NCBI GenBank assembly: GCA_021613535.1 | Contig: CP075496.1 | Span: forward strand, 1,860,001-1,924,000 | DNA from: Adineta vaga | Lineage: Eukaryota > Rotifera | Length of the DNA stretch: 64,000 nucleotides | Direction: 5' to 3' | Part shown: positions 37,062 to 50,200 of the stretch, in pieces | Layout of the letters: every line of letters begins with the position of its first letter | Position numbering within the stretch: the stretch's first letter is position 1 | Program-made: the position numbers and the translations under genes | Notes under the pieces: model-generated | The model's input: only the letters and a program-made list of their open reading frames with translations | Told to the model about the DNA's origin: nothing | The model's database searches: none

Positions 37062-39252
37062 ATTTGTTAAACTTAGTAGCAATCGTTATGTTTGATTCGG
37101 TTATTTCGTCTCTTTACTAATCTTTTTATGAGTTTATTCTTATAAGTAGTAATAAAATTTTGACTCTTTCTTCTCTTACTTGATTTAGTTTACCCGTTGA
37201 AGTCACCTTTTTCCTACGAAATAATATATACTCGTCGTTTCTTTTTTATTTCTCGAGTACACTCAATCACTAATATATAAGAAAAAATCGAAGACTATCG
37301 ATATTTATTGATGATATCAAACGAAAATGACTAAATAAATGTTCGAAGTATCAAATCAAGCAGAACAAACATTCTCATTGATCGAAAGGTGTACATATAT
37401 ACATATAAATATCGTTTTTTCCCTACATACGTTAGTCTTTATAATATTGATGTCTTTCGTTCTCAGGTGATAAGTAATGTTAAACGAATAGTTTGCTTCT
37501 TTTTTCTTTCTTCTTCTTGCAACGAAAATTTCAAGTGAATATCTGCCTTCTCTGATGGGAAAATAGATTGATCAAGTAATCCTGTGATATTTTTTTCTCT
37601 TTATCGTCTATATGAAACTCAAGGTTACACCTGTCGATGATATAATTTGAATCAATCTAGAAAATCTGTCAATTGATTAATTAGTTGTACCTTTTTTTTT
37701 GAAGACATATTTGAATGCGATTTGTTGGATAGAAAAGAATGTTATGTAGATCACGCCGAAGAGAAATTAATATAAATGAATGTTATTTTTTAAGTTGTTC
37801 GACGATTCTTTTCTTCTTCATTTATTCATTCTCTAAGGCCAAGTTGAAGAATACTCACAACTAAACTATGTGCTTCCAATGTTGTTAATCATTATCGAAT
37901 ATAACTTACATTTTTTTACTATATAAATGAAATGCGTAGTAAGACATACGTGATAATAGATTAGGAGTATAACACGTGGTGTAAGGAAATTACTATGAAT
38001 AATAATAATGAAATTTAATATAAAAATTTTTAGATATCTATTCGTCTAAATATGGGCGTGTTTGTTTTTATAATGATGCTATAGAAATGATAAGATCAAT
38101 GAGTACTAATCATTGATTTTTATGACGATTAACACTTTCCATTGTCTGATATTCCAAGTTTGAATGAGAATATCATCTAACTGAAGTCGTAAGCTTGTTA
38201 CGTTTTGTTAAAATGATTTCAGTTAAGTTTATTTAGTAGATTTCTTTGAAAAATATTATCAATTAATGTTAGATAAACAAGCAATTCAATTATGTAACTT
38301 TGAATACTAATAATAACCGCACATAAATGTGAGAAAAAAACAACTTTTTGCACGTTTATCAATGCAGTTTTGATAGCATTCCTATTCATCAGTAGGTGGG
38401 TTTGTATATGTGACCCATCTGATGAAATTATGTTTATCATTTTTATTTTCAACGAAAATTGATGTTGAAATTCATTATGCAAAATAACAATATTTCAATA
38501 AGCCTTGAAGCAACTATAACTTGTTATGAATTTGTTTCAAATCTATATTATGATAGCAGAATTTCTTGAAATAGAACATAGATTTTTTTCTGACAATTCA
38601 ATTTATAAATAACGACATGTTTATTAATCAGAACGTTTGAAAGAGCAATACGAACATGTTTTTATAAGATTTTCAATAAGACTCCATCGTTTATTAAATA
38701 CGTCCTACCGTAAACGTATATAATACCGGAAGGATTAATTAAATCTAGGCTATAGGTACACAAATATAAAACTCTGTTATAATTAATAAATATGTAAAAA
38801 AAAAGAAAAGAAATGCATTGAACTTTGAAATCAATCTCGCATTAAACGATTTAATTTAATCCTATTAAATTAATCTATATTTGTTTTTTATTCTTCATTA
38901 TTAACGACGATATTTCTGATTCTTTTCTTGTTACTATGTTAAACATCATCGTTGACAACGAGCCTCCATATATGTAATGCAATGATGATGATTATTTCCT
39001 TCCTTCCTTCTTCTCCCTTCGTCAAATGTTTTTTTTTTCGAGTCGTCACCTGAATAAGTAATAGAAACAAACTAATGGTTTATTATTGAAAATGTCATGC
39101 GTGAAGCTCGTACGAGTAGAATATTAAAAAAATAGATGCTATGATTCTCTGTAAATGTCATATTCTCCAAACGTTTCATATTCGTCAATCAGAAAGATAT
39201 AAAAACGAATTTCTTACGTAAACAATGGAATAAACTACGTTCAAAAAGTCCA
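37062..39252. other. Upstream region shared by paralogue B and the TIR gene
   Basis: AT-rich, between divergent genes. I see no coding-like frame, repeat or RNA gene. A short T/C-rich stretch (about 38995-39035) stands out. An acceptor-like cgtcaatcag ends at 39192, 61 nt before the proposed TIR gene ATG. Confidence 0.4.
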
Positions 39253-42200
39253 ATGTCTAAACCAAAATCATCAGTAGAACAAGTATGAAAATATCCTTAT
39301 TTTTACAATAAAAAGAATTCGTACGCTTTTTTTTTAAAGAATATTTCTACATCGAATCTATCGATATCATCGACCGAAAATGGTGGAATATCGTTATCAC
39401 CTGATAGTAAATGCAAAATTAAAGGAATATTTACTCGACAAATTTCTCGTGCTGATCCTTTAACACAAGTTGTTGTTTGTAAACGTTTAGCGAAAATGCC
39501 GATGCTTTTTCTTGCGGTAAGAAATCAAAAAGTTTCGTCGATTGAAAAAAAAATAAATTTTTTTACTTAGAAACGTCGTCAAATGCGTAAAATAGCAATT
39601 GAAAATATCGATCAAACGTACACAGAAGACAATGCCGGTCTAATGGCAACATTAGTATCATCGGAAATATTTGAATTTGAACGTGAAGCTGCAACATTCG
39701 ATGAATATACACAAAAAGTAAGAAAATTTGTTCGAAACAAAAAACCCCGAATATTTCGGATTGTTTTTAGTTAGAAGAAGCATTAATTATTTTAAGAAAT
39801 ATGAAACGAGAAGAATATGAAAGTCAAACAGCATTGAAAGTACTTAAATTTTTAGAAAATCTCATTCATCAACCGAAAGAATGGATTTCAGGAGCTAAAT
39901 TAAAACTCACTGAAATGAAATTTTCAGGTAAATCATTTTCAATTCTTTCAATTCAATCTTTTTATTTTCATTTAGAAATGGCAATGACATTAATGCATAG
40001 TTATAAAGAAAAAGGTTATCTAGTTCGACGAATTGTCTTTGTTCATAGTATATTACTCTACAATTCTATGAGTAATTTCACTGATCATGAATTTGATAAA
40101 GAAGGACTTATTCGAATGGTTTGTATGAATTGAAGAGAAAACTCGAAATATGATCTTATTCTGCGTGTTTATAGCAAGCAGCTGATGCTGGTTTTATTGA
40201 ATTTGCTTGTGAAATTCTTAAAGATTCATCATTTCTTGAATCATTGAAAAAATGTTATATGATCGATGATCCAGAAGAAACAAGAACTAATAATGATTTT
40301 AATAATTATCAAGTTTGTTTTTTAGAAAATAATATTTGTTATTTTCGATTTTCATTCTTTTATTTAGAAAATTTTGTATATATGTGATGCAGCTTTGACA
40401 ATTCTGTATAATATGGCTAATTTACCTGAATTAAAAATTCATTTTCGAGAGTGCAATGCAACTAATGTAAATATAATAGAACAGAATCGATGAAAGAGTA
40501 ATAAATGAATTCTTAAATATTTCTATTTGATAGATAATCGCTGAATATACTAAATTACCTTCAGATACTGTTCTTATTCAGTCACCAACTGCTAATGAAG
40601 ATTATGTAACTAGTGTAAAAGAATTACAAGATGTTGTTAGTGCAATTCGTGTGACATCATGTTTATTACTTCCTTTGATCATCAATGAAGATGAAGATAA
40701 TATTTTAGCAACAAATGCATCAGGTAAAAAGATATAATTTTGAATGTTTTTTTTAAAAATCTTTTATTGAAAATATTTAGATGTATTACCATTATTATTG
40801 GAAATGATTCAGATGTATAATCGAAATGATCAAAGATTTTATGGTTTTTCATTTATTGAATTAGTTGATGGTTTATCTAAATTAATGGTTCGTGGTCGAA
40901 CACATAAATATATTGATCAAAATCTTGTGAATATACTTTTAAATATTCTTGAAAATCCTGATCATGATGTTGCTTTACTTGAATGTGTTTCAAATGCAAT
41001 ATTAAATGCATCATTTGATGAGAAAGTTCAAACATTTCTTGATTCACAACATGCCGTGGAAATCATTACATCTGCACGAAACAATTCTCAAAGTCAACTT
41101 GTACAGAAAAATTGTGAAGCAATTCTTTGGACATTAAATCGAATTCCACATCGACGTAAAACGATGCTTTTCGAAGTTTTTTTCTAAAATATTCATTTTT
41201 GTTTTTCATTCATAGGAGTTTCAACCATTAAAAATACGAGTGGTTTGAAAGGTCATGTCATGATTTCGTATAATCGATCAGTCACAGCGATGTGTTTGAA
41301 AATTCGTGATCGTCTAAAAGTCAGTTTGAGAAGATGAGAGGTTTTTTTGTAAAGGAAAACTTTTTAGGCTTTGAATTATACTGTTTGGCTTGATGTTGAT
41401 AATATAAATGGTGGAGTTTTAGAATCGATGGCGGGAGCAGTAGAAAATTCATCTGTTGTTTTGATATGTATGAATGAGCAATATAAACAAAGTTATTATT
41501 GTCGACTTGGTTCGTATTGATATTTTGAGAGTATTGATTTTATTTTTTTGCTTTTTTTAGAAGCAGGTATGAATTGAATGATGTTTAGAATTTTCATTTT
41601 CAATTTTTTCGAAAAAAATAGAATATGCAACAGAATTGAGAAAACCATGTATACCTTGTCTAATGCAACCAAGATTTCGACCATATGGATGGGTAATTTT
41701 ATAATAAATATCAATTTATTCTTCATTGAAATTTCTTCTCTTTAGCTTGGAATTATCAAAGGAGCTAAAATTCATGTTGATTTCGCTACATTTCCGTAGG
41801 AAAATTCCATTTTTTTATTTCTGTCATTTATCTATAAAATATTCAATGAAATAGATTTGAAGAAGCTTTTGCAATATTAATTCGTGAAATGGAAACAATC
41901 AAACAAAATGATCCTTTAGTCAACACATCTAACGATGAAAGAATAAATAGAATGTTTCATCAGTCACATGGAGCAGGAATCTCATCAATAGATACTTTCA
42001 CTACTCATTCCGGTATGTAGTTAGTCGATCGTAACTATAGACTTTATGTTTTTGTTTTATTATTTAAAGAATCAAAATACAGTAGTGGAAAAAAACCAAC
42101 ACTCGAACCTCCACATAGTATTGCCGAATGGGATGCTTCAACAGTTAAACAATGGCTTGAGGGCATTGGTTTAACCAAGTAAATTAATTAAGAATAAAAG

Positions 42201-42415
42201 AAAACTTTTCTTTAGATCAAAATATCTTTGTTTTTAGTCTAGAACGTGCTTTTACAAATATCGATGGAAAGTTACTCTGGCGTCTATACCAAATGAAACA
42301 AACAGCTCCTGATTCCTATTATAAATTTTTAGATAAATATTTTGATCGAATACAAATAGCTCATATGAGTGATACATTGAAATTTGATCATGAAATTGAT
42401 TTACTTTTTCAATAA
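39253..42415 (+). CDS. ARM-repeat, TIR and SAM domain protein
   Basis: More than a dozen exons. The first in-frame ATG is at 39253 (MSKPKSSVEQ); a further 5' exon cannot be excluded. The first two thirds are helical armadillo-like repeats (for example LVNILLNILENPDHDVALLE, AILNASFDEKV). A TIR domain follows in exons from 41218: GHVMISYNRSVTAMCLKIRD, YTVWLDVDNINGG, SSVVLICMNEQYKQSYYC, then the putative catalytic Glu in CRLEAEYA. A C-terminal SAM-like domain starts at IAEWDASTVKQWLEGIGL. SARM1 has ARM-SAM-SAM-TIR; here TIR precedes SAM. TIR domains of this kind can hydrolyse NAD+ or scaffold innate signalling. The Glu suggests an enzyme, which is inferred. A 6-nt microexon lies at 41561-41566. 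Confidence 0.87.
41561..41566 (+). other. 6-nt microexon in the TIR domain
   Basis: The six bases AAGCAG are flanked by a strong acceptor (ctttttttag) and a donor (gtatga). The introns on either side are 51 and 55 bp, normal for this genome. Reading CTT G|AA GCA G|AA TAT gives L-E-A-E-Y, placing Glu three residues after the TIR Cys, then YA, as in other TIR domains. Skipping it keeps frame but removes two residues. Confidence 0.78.
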
Positions 42416-44277
42416 TATCTTATCAAACATTGTTTTTATTCTTAAAGCTTATTATTTATATGTATTTTGCGAAGATGAAATAAAAATGATCATTATGAAT
42501 CGTTAAATTTGTTAGTCAAGGACTTTTTTTCTTTCCATAGGAAAAGAAAACAATATTGTTCACTGTACTTATGATTATTTAATTGAGACTAAAACAACGG
42601 AGAATGAATTATAATCGGATTATTATTTCTTTCATTCAAGCATTTATGTTGATTAAATTAGTGATTTCAAACGCGTGTTTGCGACGAGAGAGTTAATCTA
42701 TTTTTAACATCCGATAATGTCAAGAAAACAATTTGATTAATCTTTCAATTAAACAAAGATGCTTCACTATCGAACTATCAGAAATAAAGACAAATAACTT
42801 TCTATTTTGCTTTTTTGTTTATTATTAAAGTCAAGGATGTTGAATGAACGAGTAAAGCAATCATTCAAATAAATATAATTGATGATCACACTTTATAATT
42901 AGCTATATCAATTTCATACATTCGATGTTCCCATGAGGGAAATGAGGTTTTTTTTCTTCCTTTTTCCAGGAAAAAACTAATGATGATTTATCAAGAGAAA
43001 AGGCTATTTAATATTCTTATTCAATCTTTTAAGTTAAATAAAGAATATTATTTGACATCTCTTAGCGACATCATTTTTACCTAATCAACATTGTCAAAAA
43101 ATGACTTTTTTCCTAGACCAATCAAGATTTTATGTCACTTTTTGTGGCTGGAGAGGAATAATAATAATAATCATCATCATCATCATCGAAGTACTCGCTC
43201 GATGTCTTCGAGCCAGAAAATGCGTTCTATGTTCTTTTCCTTCAATAATCTCTTCGAACTGATAGTAAAGAAGCGTAAGGTATTAGACTATTGATGTATG
43301 TAACTATATATCAAAACGATGACATTGATGATTTTTCTTACGGAAAAATTTCATTACTAAAATATAATTATTTTCTCGTTCAATTAATAGTGAAAAACAT
43401 TTGACTTTGATGTTGATATGCTTTCTCTGTCGATTCGGATTCTTTTTTTTTATCTATACACGATGAATGGGTTGGATTAGAGTTGTTGTTATTTTTCTGT
43501 CATTTTTTAGTACTTGTCTCTTTCTCGTTCTGTCGATCGTTGACATCTTTCATTAGCTAAACTAGCAAGAGTTCTGGGAACTACGGAACGATTTTTCCCT
43601 CTCTTCTACTATCGACTATCTACTATCGATTGTATGGGATGTGTGTGTGTGGGTGTGTGGATAAGAAAGAAAGAAAGGAAAAAAAGAAAGAAAGAAAAGA
43701 GCTATATAAATCTCTCGAGATGAGCATTCTTTTCTCCTTCTTCTTCTTCGTCTCGTTTTTTTTGTCAATACTTGCCTAAACATCTTATTTTGTTCTATTA
43801 TCAAATGCCTTTCTTCATAATATGAGTGATGACGAATAACTACAGTTCGTAAGCATTGAATTTCTCATAAATAATATTAATATTGCGTTGATTCCATTCG
43901 AGTGAGTTAATATTGTGAAAGAAGATCCTAATGATGTAGTCAGATTTCTTTGACGAGTAATTTAGTTCTCTAAAAGAAAGAAAACAAAGACAAAGTAAAA
44001 GAGAACACCTTTACTTTTTCCGCATAGAAAATTACCTTGATAGAATGAGCCAATCGAGCAGTCGATTTGACTGAATTTGTAGGAAAAGCAAAGAACGAGT
44101 TGTTAGAGGAAAAAAAGAACAGAAAATGTATTTATACTAAGCAACATAACATTAGTAGCCAATCTCTTGTTCGAAAGTGCCTTTATAAAGTTTGTCAACC
44201 GTTCATAAATAATAAATCTACTTGCGTTTCAGATGTTGCCGAAGTATTAATTCATTGGAAAACGTTCAAATTTACAA
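42416..44277. other. Intergenic with trinucleotide repeats
   Basis: Between two plus-strand genes. Contains (aat)n and (cat)n runs at about 43160-43188, a (gt)n run near 43639-43650 and an (aaag)n run near 43668-43700. No coding-like frame other than chance ones (43091-43294, 44067-44336). An acceptor-like gcgtttcag ends at 44232, 45 nt before the adhesion-gene ATG. Confidence 0.45.
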
Positions 44278-47200
44278 ATGATTTTATCAAATTTTGTATA
44301 TATTTTCTTTTTATTCTCCATTGTATATTCAAGTAAAGATATTTTCATTGTCAAAGAAAAGTATTGTTTTTCGTTCTCTTCTATTAATTAGTTCCAATCC
44401 CACCGACAATCATTACTGAACCTGATTCTGATATTATTTTTGATTCACGTGTTAATCTTGAATTACCTTGTCTCGCTCAAGGTGATCCAACTCCAACTTA
44501 TCTATGGACAAAAAATGGCCAAGTATATAATCTCAATAGTCAAAATAATCGTGTTTTGATGACGACTGATTCAGGAACCTTGATTTTTACTCAACCGGAA
44601 AGTCTCGATCAAGGATGGTATCAATGTAACGTAACAAATGATTGGGGTAACAGATGATTCAATACATAATTATGAAATTATTTCATTAATTTATTTTCTT
44701 ATTAGGTACGGCTGTATCAAATAGAATTTATGTACGTCAGGCTGAACTGGGATCTTTTCCTGTGTACGATAAACCACAAGTGATTACAGTACGACGTGGT
44801 GATTCATTAAGAATTCCATGTAAATCACCGATTGCAACACCTGATCCAGAAATTTACTGGACTGACAATACAAATGCTGGTGATCAACTTGGTTTTCGTG
44901 TTTCAAATCCACGTATTCAACAGGATTATAATGGTTCGATGAAATTTTTGATTTAGAAATCAAGTTCTTTCTTTATTTCTTTCTTTTAGGAAATCTCTTT
45001 TTTCTCAATGTCAAAGATGAAGATGAACGAAAACAATTCGTTTGTAATGTTTTATCACGTCAATTGAATATTATTCGTCGAGGTTCAATAACACAATTAA
45101 AAATTATTAAGTCTGATCCAATTGAACGAAAACCAATGAAATTATGGACATCAAATGCAACTCAAATTGCTCTCAAGGGTCAATCATTATCTTTAAAATG
45201 TATATTTGGTGGCCTACCAACACCAGATGTAACATGGAGAAAAACTTATGGATCTATTCCAGAAAAACGATCAACTCTAAATCTTGAAAAACAAGAATTA
45301 ATTATCAATGATCTTCAATATGAAGATTCAGGTGTTTACGAATGTCGTGGACATAACGGTACGATGAAAATATTCGAACTTCTTTGTTTCTTCTTAATCC
45401 GTATTTTATTCTCATAGAATTTGGTTATGATGTCTTCAGTATTAATGTTCAAGTTGATTCAGCACCATATTGGATTGGAAAACCCAAAGATCTAAATATT
45501 GCCGAAGGCGAAATTGTTGATGTAATTTGTAATGTTGAATCTCGTCCTAATCAACAAGAAATTCAATGGTTAAGAAATGGTATTCCATNNNNNNNNNNNN
45601 NNNNNNNNNNNATTCCATTAGAAGATAGACGTGTACCATATAATCCTCGTCGACGTGTTCGAAAGAATCGTTTGACTATACAAAATGTAACTAAACTTGA
45701 TACAGCTGTTTATCAATGTAATATATCGAATATTCATGGTTATGTTTATACAAATTTCTTTGTAAATGTTATGTGTAAGTCATCAAATAGTTGGAATTGA
45801 TACGATGTATCAAATTGTTATATATTTTTTTCTTCATCTTCTTCTCTTAGCACAAAAACCAGAAATTCAACGTGGACCGGAAGCACTCTATCGCGTTGTT
45901 GAAGGAAAAAATGTCGTTTTACCTTGTGAATCATTTGGTATACCTATGCCTAAGGTCTATTGGAAAAAACGTGATCGTATTATAACCGGTGGAAGGTATG
46001 TATAATTGATTGACATTCTTCCGTTTTTTTCTTCTTTCTATTATCTATTCATATCATATATAAACATCCGTATGTAAGTATGTCTATTACATTATCCAAC
46101 ATTCCTACTATTATGAACATAGACAAAGAAGTAGAATGAGGAACAAACGTTTCTCTAATCACACTTGTTGTTTTTCTATTGAGTTGAATTGATTGTTTCC
46201 CTTTTGAAATAGATATTCCATATCAAAAGATGGAAATTTAACTATTCGAGAAGTAATAACATCGGATAATGGAGTTTATACTTGCAATGCAACGAATAAA
46301 TTTGGTTTCGCTACACGTAATACAACGTTGAGTATAAAACAGAAGACACGTATTAAAACTCGACCGACCAACTTGGAAATTCGTCGAGGTGCTAATGCGA
46401 TCTTTCGATGTACGGCTACTGCTGATACTACATTGGGATTAACGATTGACTGGTATAAAGATGGTGAATTATTGACTTATACTGGTCGATTTATCAAGGA
46501 TATTACTGATCCAGATCTATTAAAGATTGTTGATGTACAATTTGATGATGCAGGTTCATATGTATGTCGTGCAAGTACAGATATCGATTTCGATGAAGCA
46601 AGTGCAACATTAGTAGTACAAGATCGACCGAATAAACCTAAAATAACAAAAATTACTTGTAATGGATCATCGGATCAACCATTTGCTGTTGTTCAATGGG
46701 CTGGAACAGGTTTTCTTTTTATACATTAATTATCCTCGAAGAATAACATTTCTTTTCTATCATCTAGGTGATAATCATGCTCGATTATTATATTATGAAT
46801 TACAATATAATACATCATTTCAAGTCAATGATTGGATATCTGTACCAATTGAACAGAAACGAGAATCTTATAATGAAATCAAATCACAAGATGGTTCAAT
46901 TAAATTAGAACCCAAAACGACTTGTAACAAATAAATGATATATTTTCACCAAAAAAAAAGAATTTCATTTCTAGTTTTTAAAACAACACATTTGCCTACC
47001 AATCAATATGATCTACGTGTAGCATTATCATGTTGGACGAATTATACTTTTCGTATTATTGCCTACAATCGTATTGGTGCAAGTGATCCAAGTTCAGTTT
47101 CAGAATCGACATGTACAACAAAATCATGTCGACCAAAAACAAATCCCATTGGTATCAAAGCATCAGCTACACAATCTGCACCATTAGTAATCGAATGGGA

Positions 47201-50200
47201 GGTAAGAGACATAACCATTTTGTCATCTTTGCTCTTATTCAACACCTTTTTTTTATAGAGCATGCCAGCCATTCAATGGGGTGCACCGAAATTTTGGTAT
47301 GAAGTTGGTTGGCGACAAGCTCCTGTAGGAAAAAAGCCAGGCGCATTTTCTACGCAAAATGTAAATCCACCATTACGTCGATTTTCAGTTCCAAATTCCG
47401 TTATGAATATGCGATATGAATATTATGTTAAAGCAGTCAATCAACAACCAGGGGGTAAGAGTTTTTCTTGTATTAATTGGTTTCATTTACAAATTTTAAC
47501 CTTGAAAATTTTATGAAAAAAACACAATTTGTTTCTTTTTAGAAATCAATAGTACAGATTCGACTGAAGTTCTTGTAACAAACATTGCTTTTGCTGGTGA
47601 TTCAGGTAATAATAATAGTAATAGAACGTTTCTAATCGATAAAGAACATGTCATCATCATATCACTCTGCTTTCTTATCCGATTACTAACAATAATCAGA
47701 TAGCAGCCTTCTCTCATTAGAGTTTTTCATGCTTATCTTCTTTTTTTTAATTGACATTTGGACGTTTTTTAGCTCCAACATATGTTCCACGTAATTTTCG
47801 TGTATTACATATGCTTGATAGTACAACAGTACAATTTGCATGGGATCCACCATTACCTTCAGATGAAACTGATATTCGAGGTGTCATTAAAGGATATCAA
47901 GTTAGTTGTCATCTTGTCGTTTATGTTTATCATACATGAAATTTATATGAGTAGATTGAAGTATTTCGACTTGATGATCCGGAAAACACACGTCGTATTG
48001 AATCAAATATACCAGCTAATCAAAGTTGGACAACTGTTTTCAATGCACCGCCCAATGCCGATGTTGGTGCACATATTTGTATTGAAACCGAACGATATTT
48101 TGGACCAACAAGTCCTGTTGTATGTATTTAATCGAATTTTATGCCATTGTCAAGGAATATTTGATTTGTCAATGCCTTAGATACAATTTCCAACACGAGA
48201 AGGTCGTCCAGGGCCTGTAACTAATTTACGTGGCGTACCCTATACTAATAATGGTATCTTTTTGCTCTGGGATTCACCAGACGAAACTAATGGTGTTATC
48301 ATTGGTTATCAAATTGATTATAAAGCGATTGATAGGTATTGATTGAATTAGTAAATTAATGGTATCATTGAAATATATTCTCTTCGATTTAGTATTGCTT
48401 CTCAACCTGATGTCGATCAACCTTCGATCTTACTTCGTGATGATACTCGTCGAAGTTATCTTCTTGGTAGTCTTAAGCCCGATACAAAATATCGTGTTCA
48501 AGTTCGCGCACGAACTTCAGTTGGTTTATCAACTAGTCCAGCAATTATTGAACTAACAACAAATCAAAGTCTTGGTAAATCTACTAATCCTATCAAATAT
48601 AACAATGACTTTTCGATTTCTCTTAGTTCCTTCAAAACCAACATTTACTGTAAGTTCTCGTGGAACAACATCATTTAATATCTCTTTTGATCCAACGATA
48701 ATGGCTGTGCCCGGTAGTCTTTACTATGTACAATTCAAAGAAAACGATAAAGGTTTCTCTCATATTTCTATATCGCTTGAAGTAAATCTATTCTCGATGA
48801 TTTATTTATTTGTAGAAGGTCAAGCATTATTTAAGAAATCCTATGCTGTATCAAATGAACGTCATATTTTTGTTAATTCACTTGAACCGGGCAAAACTTA
48901 TACAGCAATTTTAATAGCTGGTGATGGTCTTGAAAGTGAAACAAAAAGTGATCCACAAATGATTACAACACTTAGCAAGGGTACGTGTTGTTATTTCTAT
49001 TTTACCGAATGATTCTCTCTCGAGAATTTTGTGAATTGACTAATAAATGTGATAGTTCCAGATGCGATATAGAGTGACAGAGGCAATGATCATTATGATT
49101 GCCTCTTGACTGTAACCGATGGAAAATAGACGATCGAGAAGAAGAAGGAGAAGAAGAAGAAGAGAAAAACTACGAGAAAAGACAACTCTGAAGAATAATC
49201 AAAGCAAGAAGGATAAAAGAAAGAATTGAGAAAAAAAAACTAGATAATAATGTTTCCGTTAAAGGCTAGAACATCGATGCGAGACGAAGGCGAAGAGAGA
49301 GAAAAGAAGAAGAAGAAGAAGATGATGATGAAGAAAGAAACCGCTTGTACAATACTGCTAGTATTCTAGACTTGGTTATATGATATAAAAGAAGAATAAG
49401 GAAATGCAATGAGAGAAAAAAGAAGAAAAAAAGAAAGAAAGAAAAAATACTAGACACATAAACATAAGTATAAGCAACGCGTCGACATCGTTATTATTTG
49501 TGATTCGAGAAGTGTTAAATAATCGATGGATTGTATTCGTTCGTAGTTTGCTCGTTGTATGATGGATGATAAATGAGTGGTCTGTCATTGCAACAGTCAA
49601 CATATCGGATCGAAAAACGATCCGTATCAAAAACAATTCTATCAAATGAAACACTCGAACAGAATTGTACAACAATCGAATGTTTCGGTACGTATTAGAC
49701 ATAGAAAACACAAGAAATAGCGTACTAATCAGTTATATAATCGAATAAGAATAATGCTTTTTATATAATTTAATCAAGAATTATCTTGTTAATAACAAAT
49801 TCAGATGATAAAAATCACTTTTATCTTCTTTAATTTAGATCGTTCTCCTCATGTAATTAGTTCGCCTTGGTTCATTGGTCTTATTGCAGCAGTTATTGTT
49901 CTGATCATCATCATTGCCATTGTTTGTGGTATTATGAAACGTAAAGGTGGTAAATATTCAGGTAATTCTTCTCATTCATATTCTTCAATTTTACTGAACA
50001 ATCTCTCTCTCTCTCTCTCTCAAAGGAACGTACAAAGGTACGGAGAATATCTCTTTTCCCTTATATAAATGCATGCATTCCATTAGTACAATATTCAAAG
50101 AAAAAAGTGTGCATTTTTATATATTTTCTCTTGTAGAAAACAAATTAATCTCATTTAATTCTCTCCAAAGAAGTAAAATAACCTCGAAACTCGATTGCTA

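Noticed and set aside
36938-37120. Plus-strand frame beginning MKREDLPKNF
   Set aside because: It is the antisense of exon 1 of paralogue B, which has a proper donor, acceptor and phase.
43155-43190. Possible CRISPR-like or tandem array from aat/cat runs
   Set aside because: They are plain trinucleotide microsatellites without spacers.
44067-44336. Plus-strand frame beginning MTEFVGKAK
   Set aside because: The frame does not fit the phase of the next exon; the alternative frame from 44278 gives a clean signal peptide that does.
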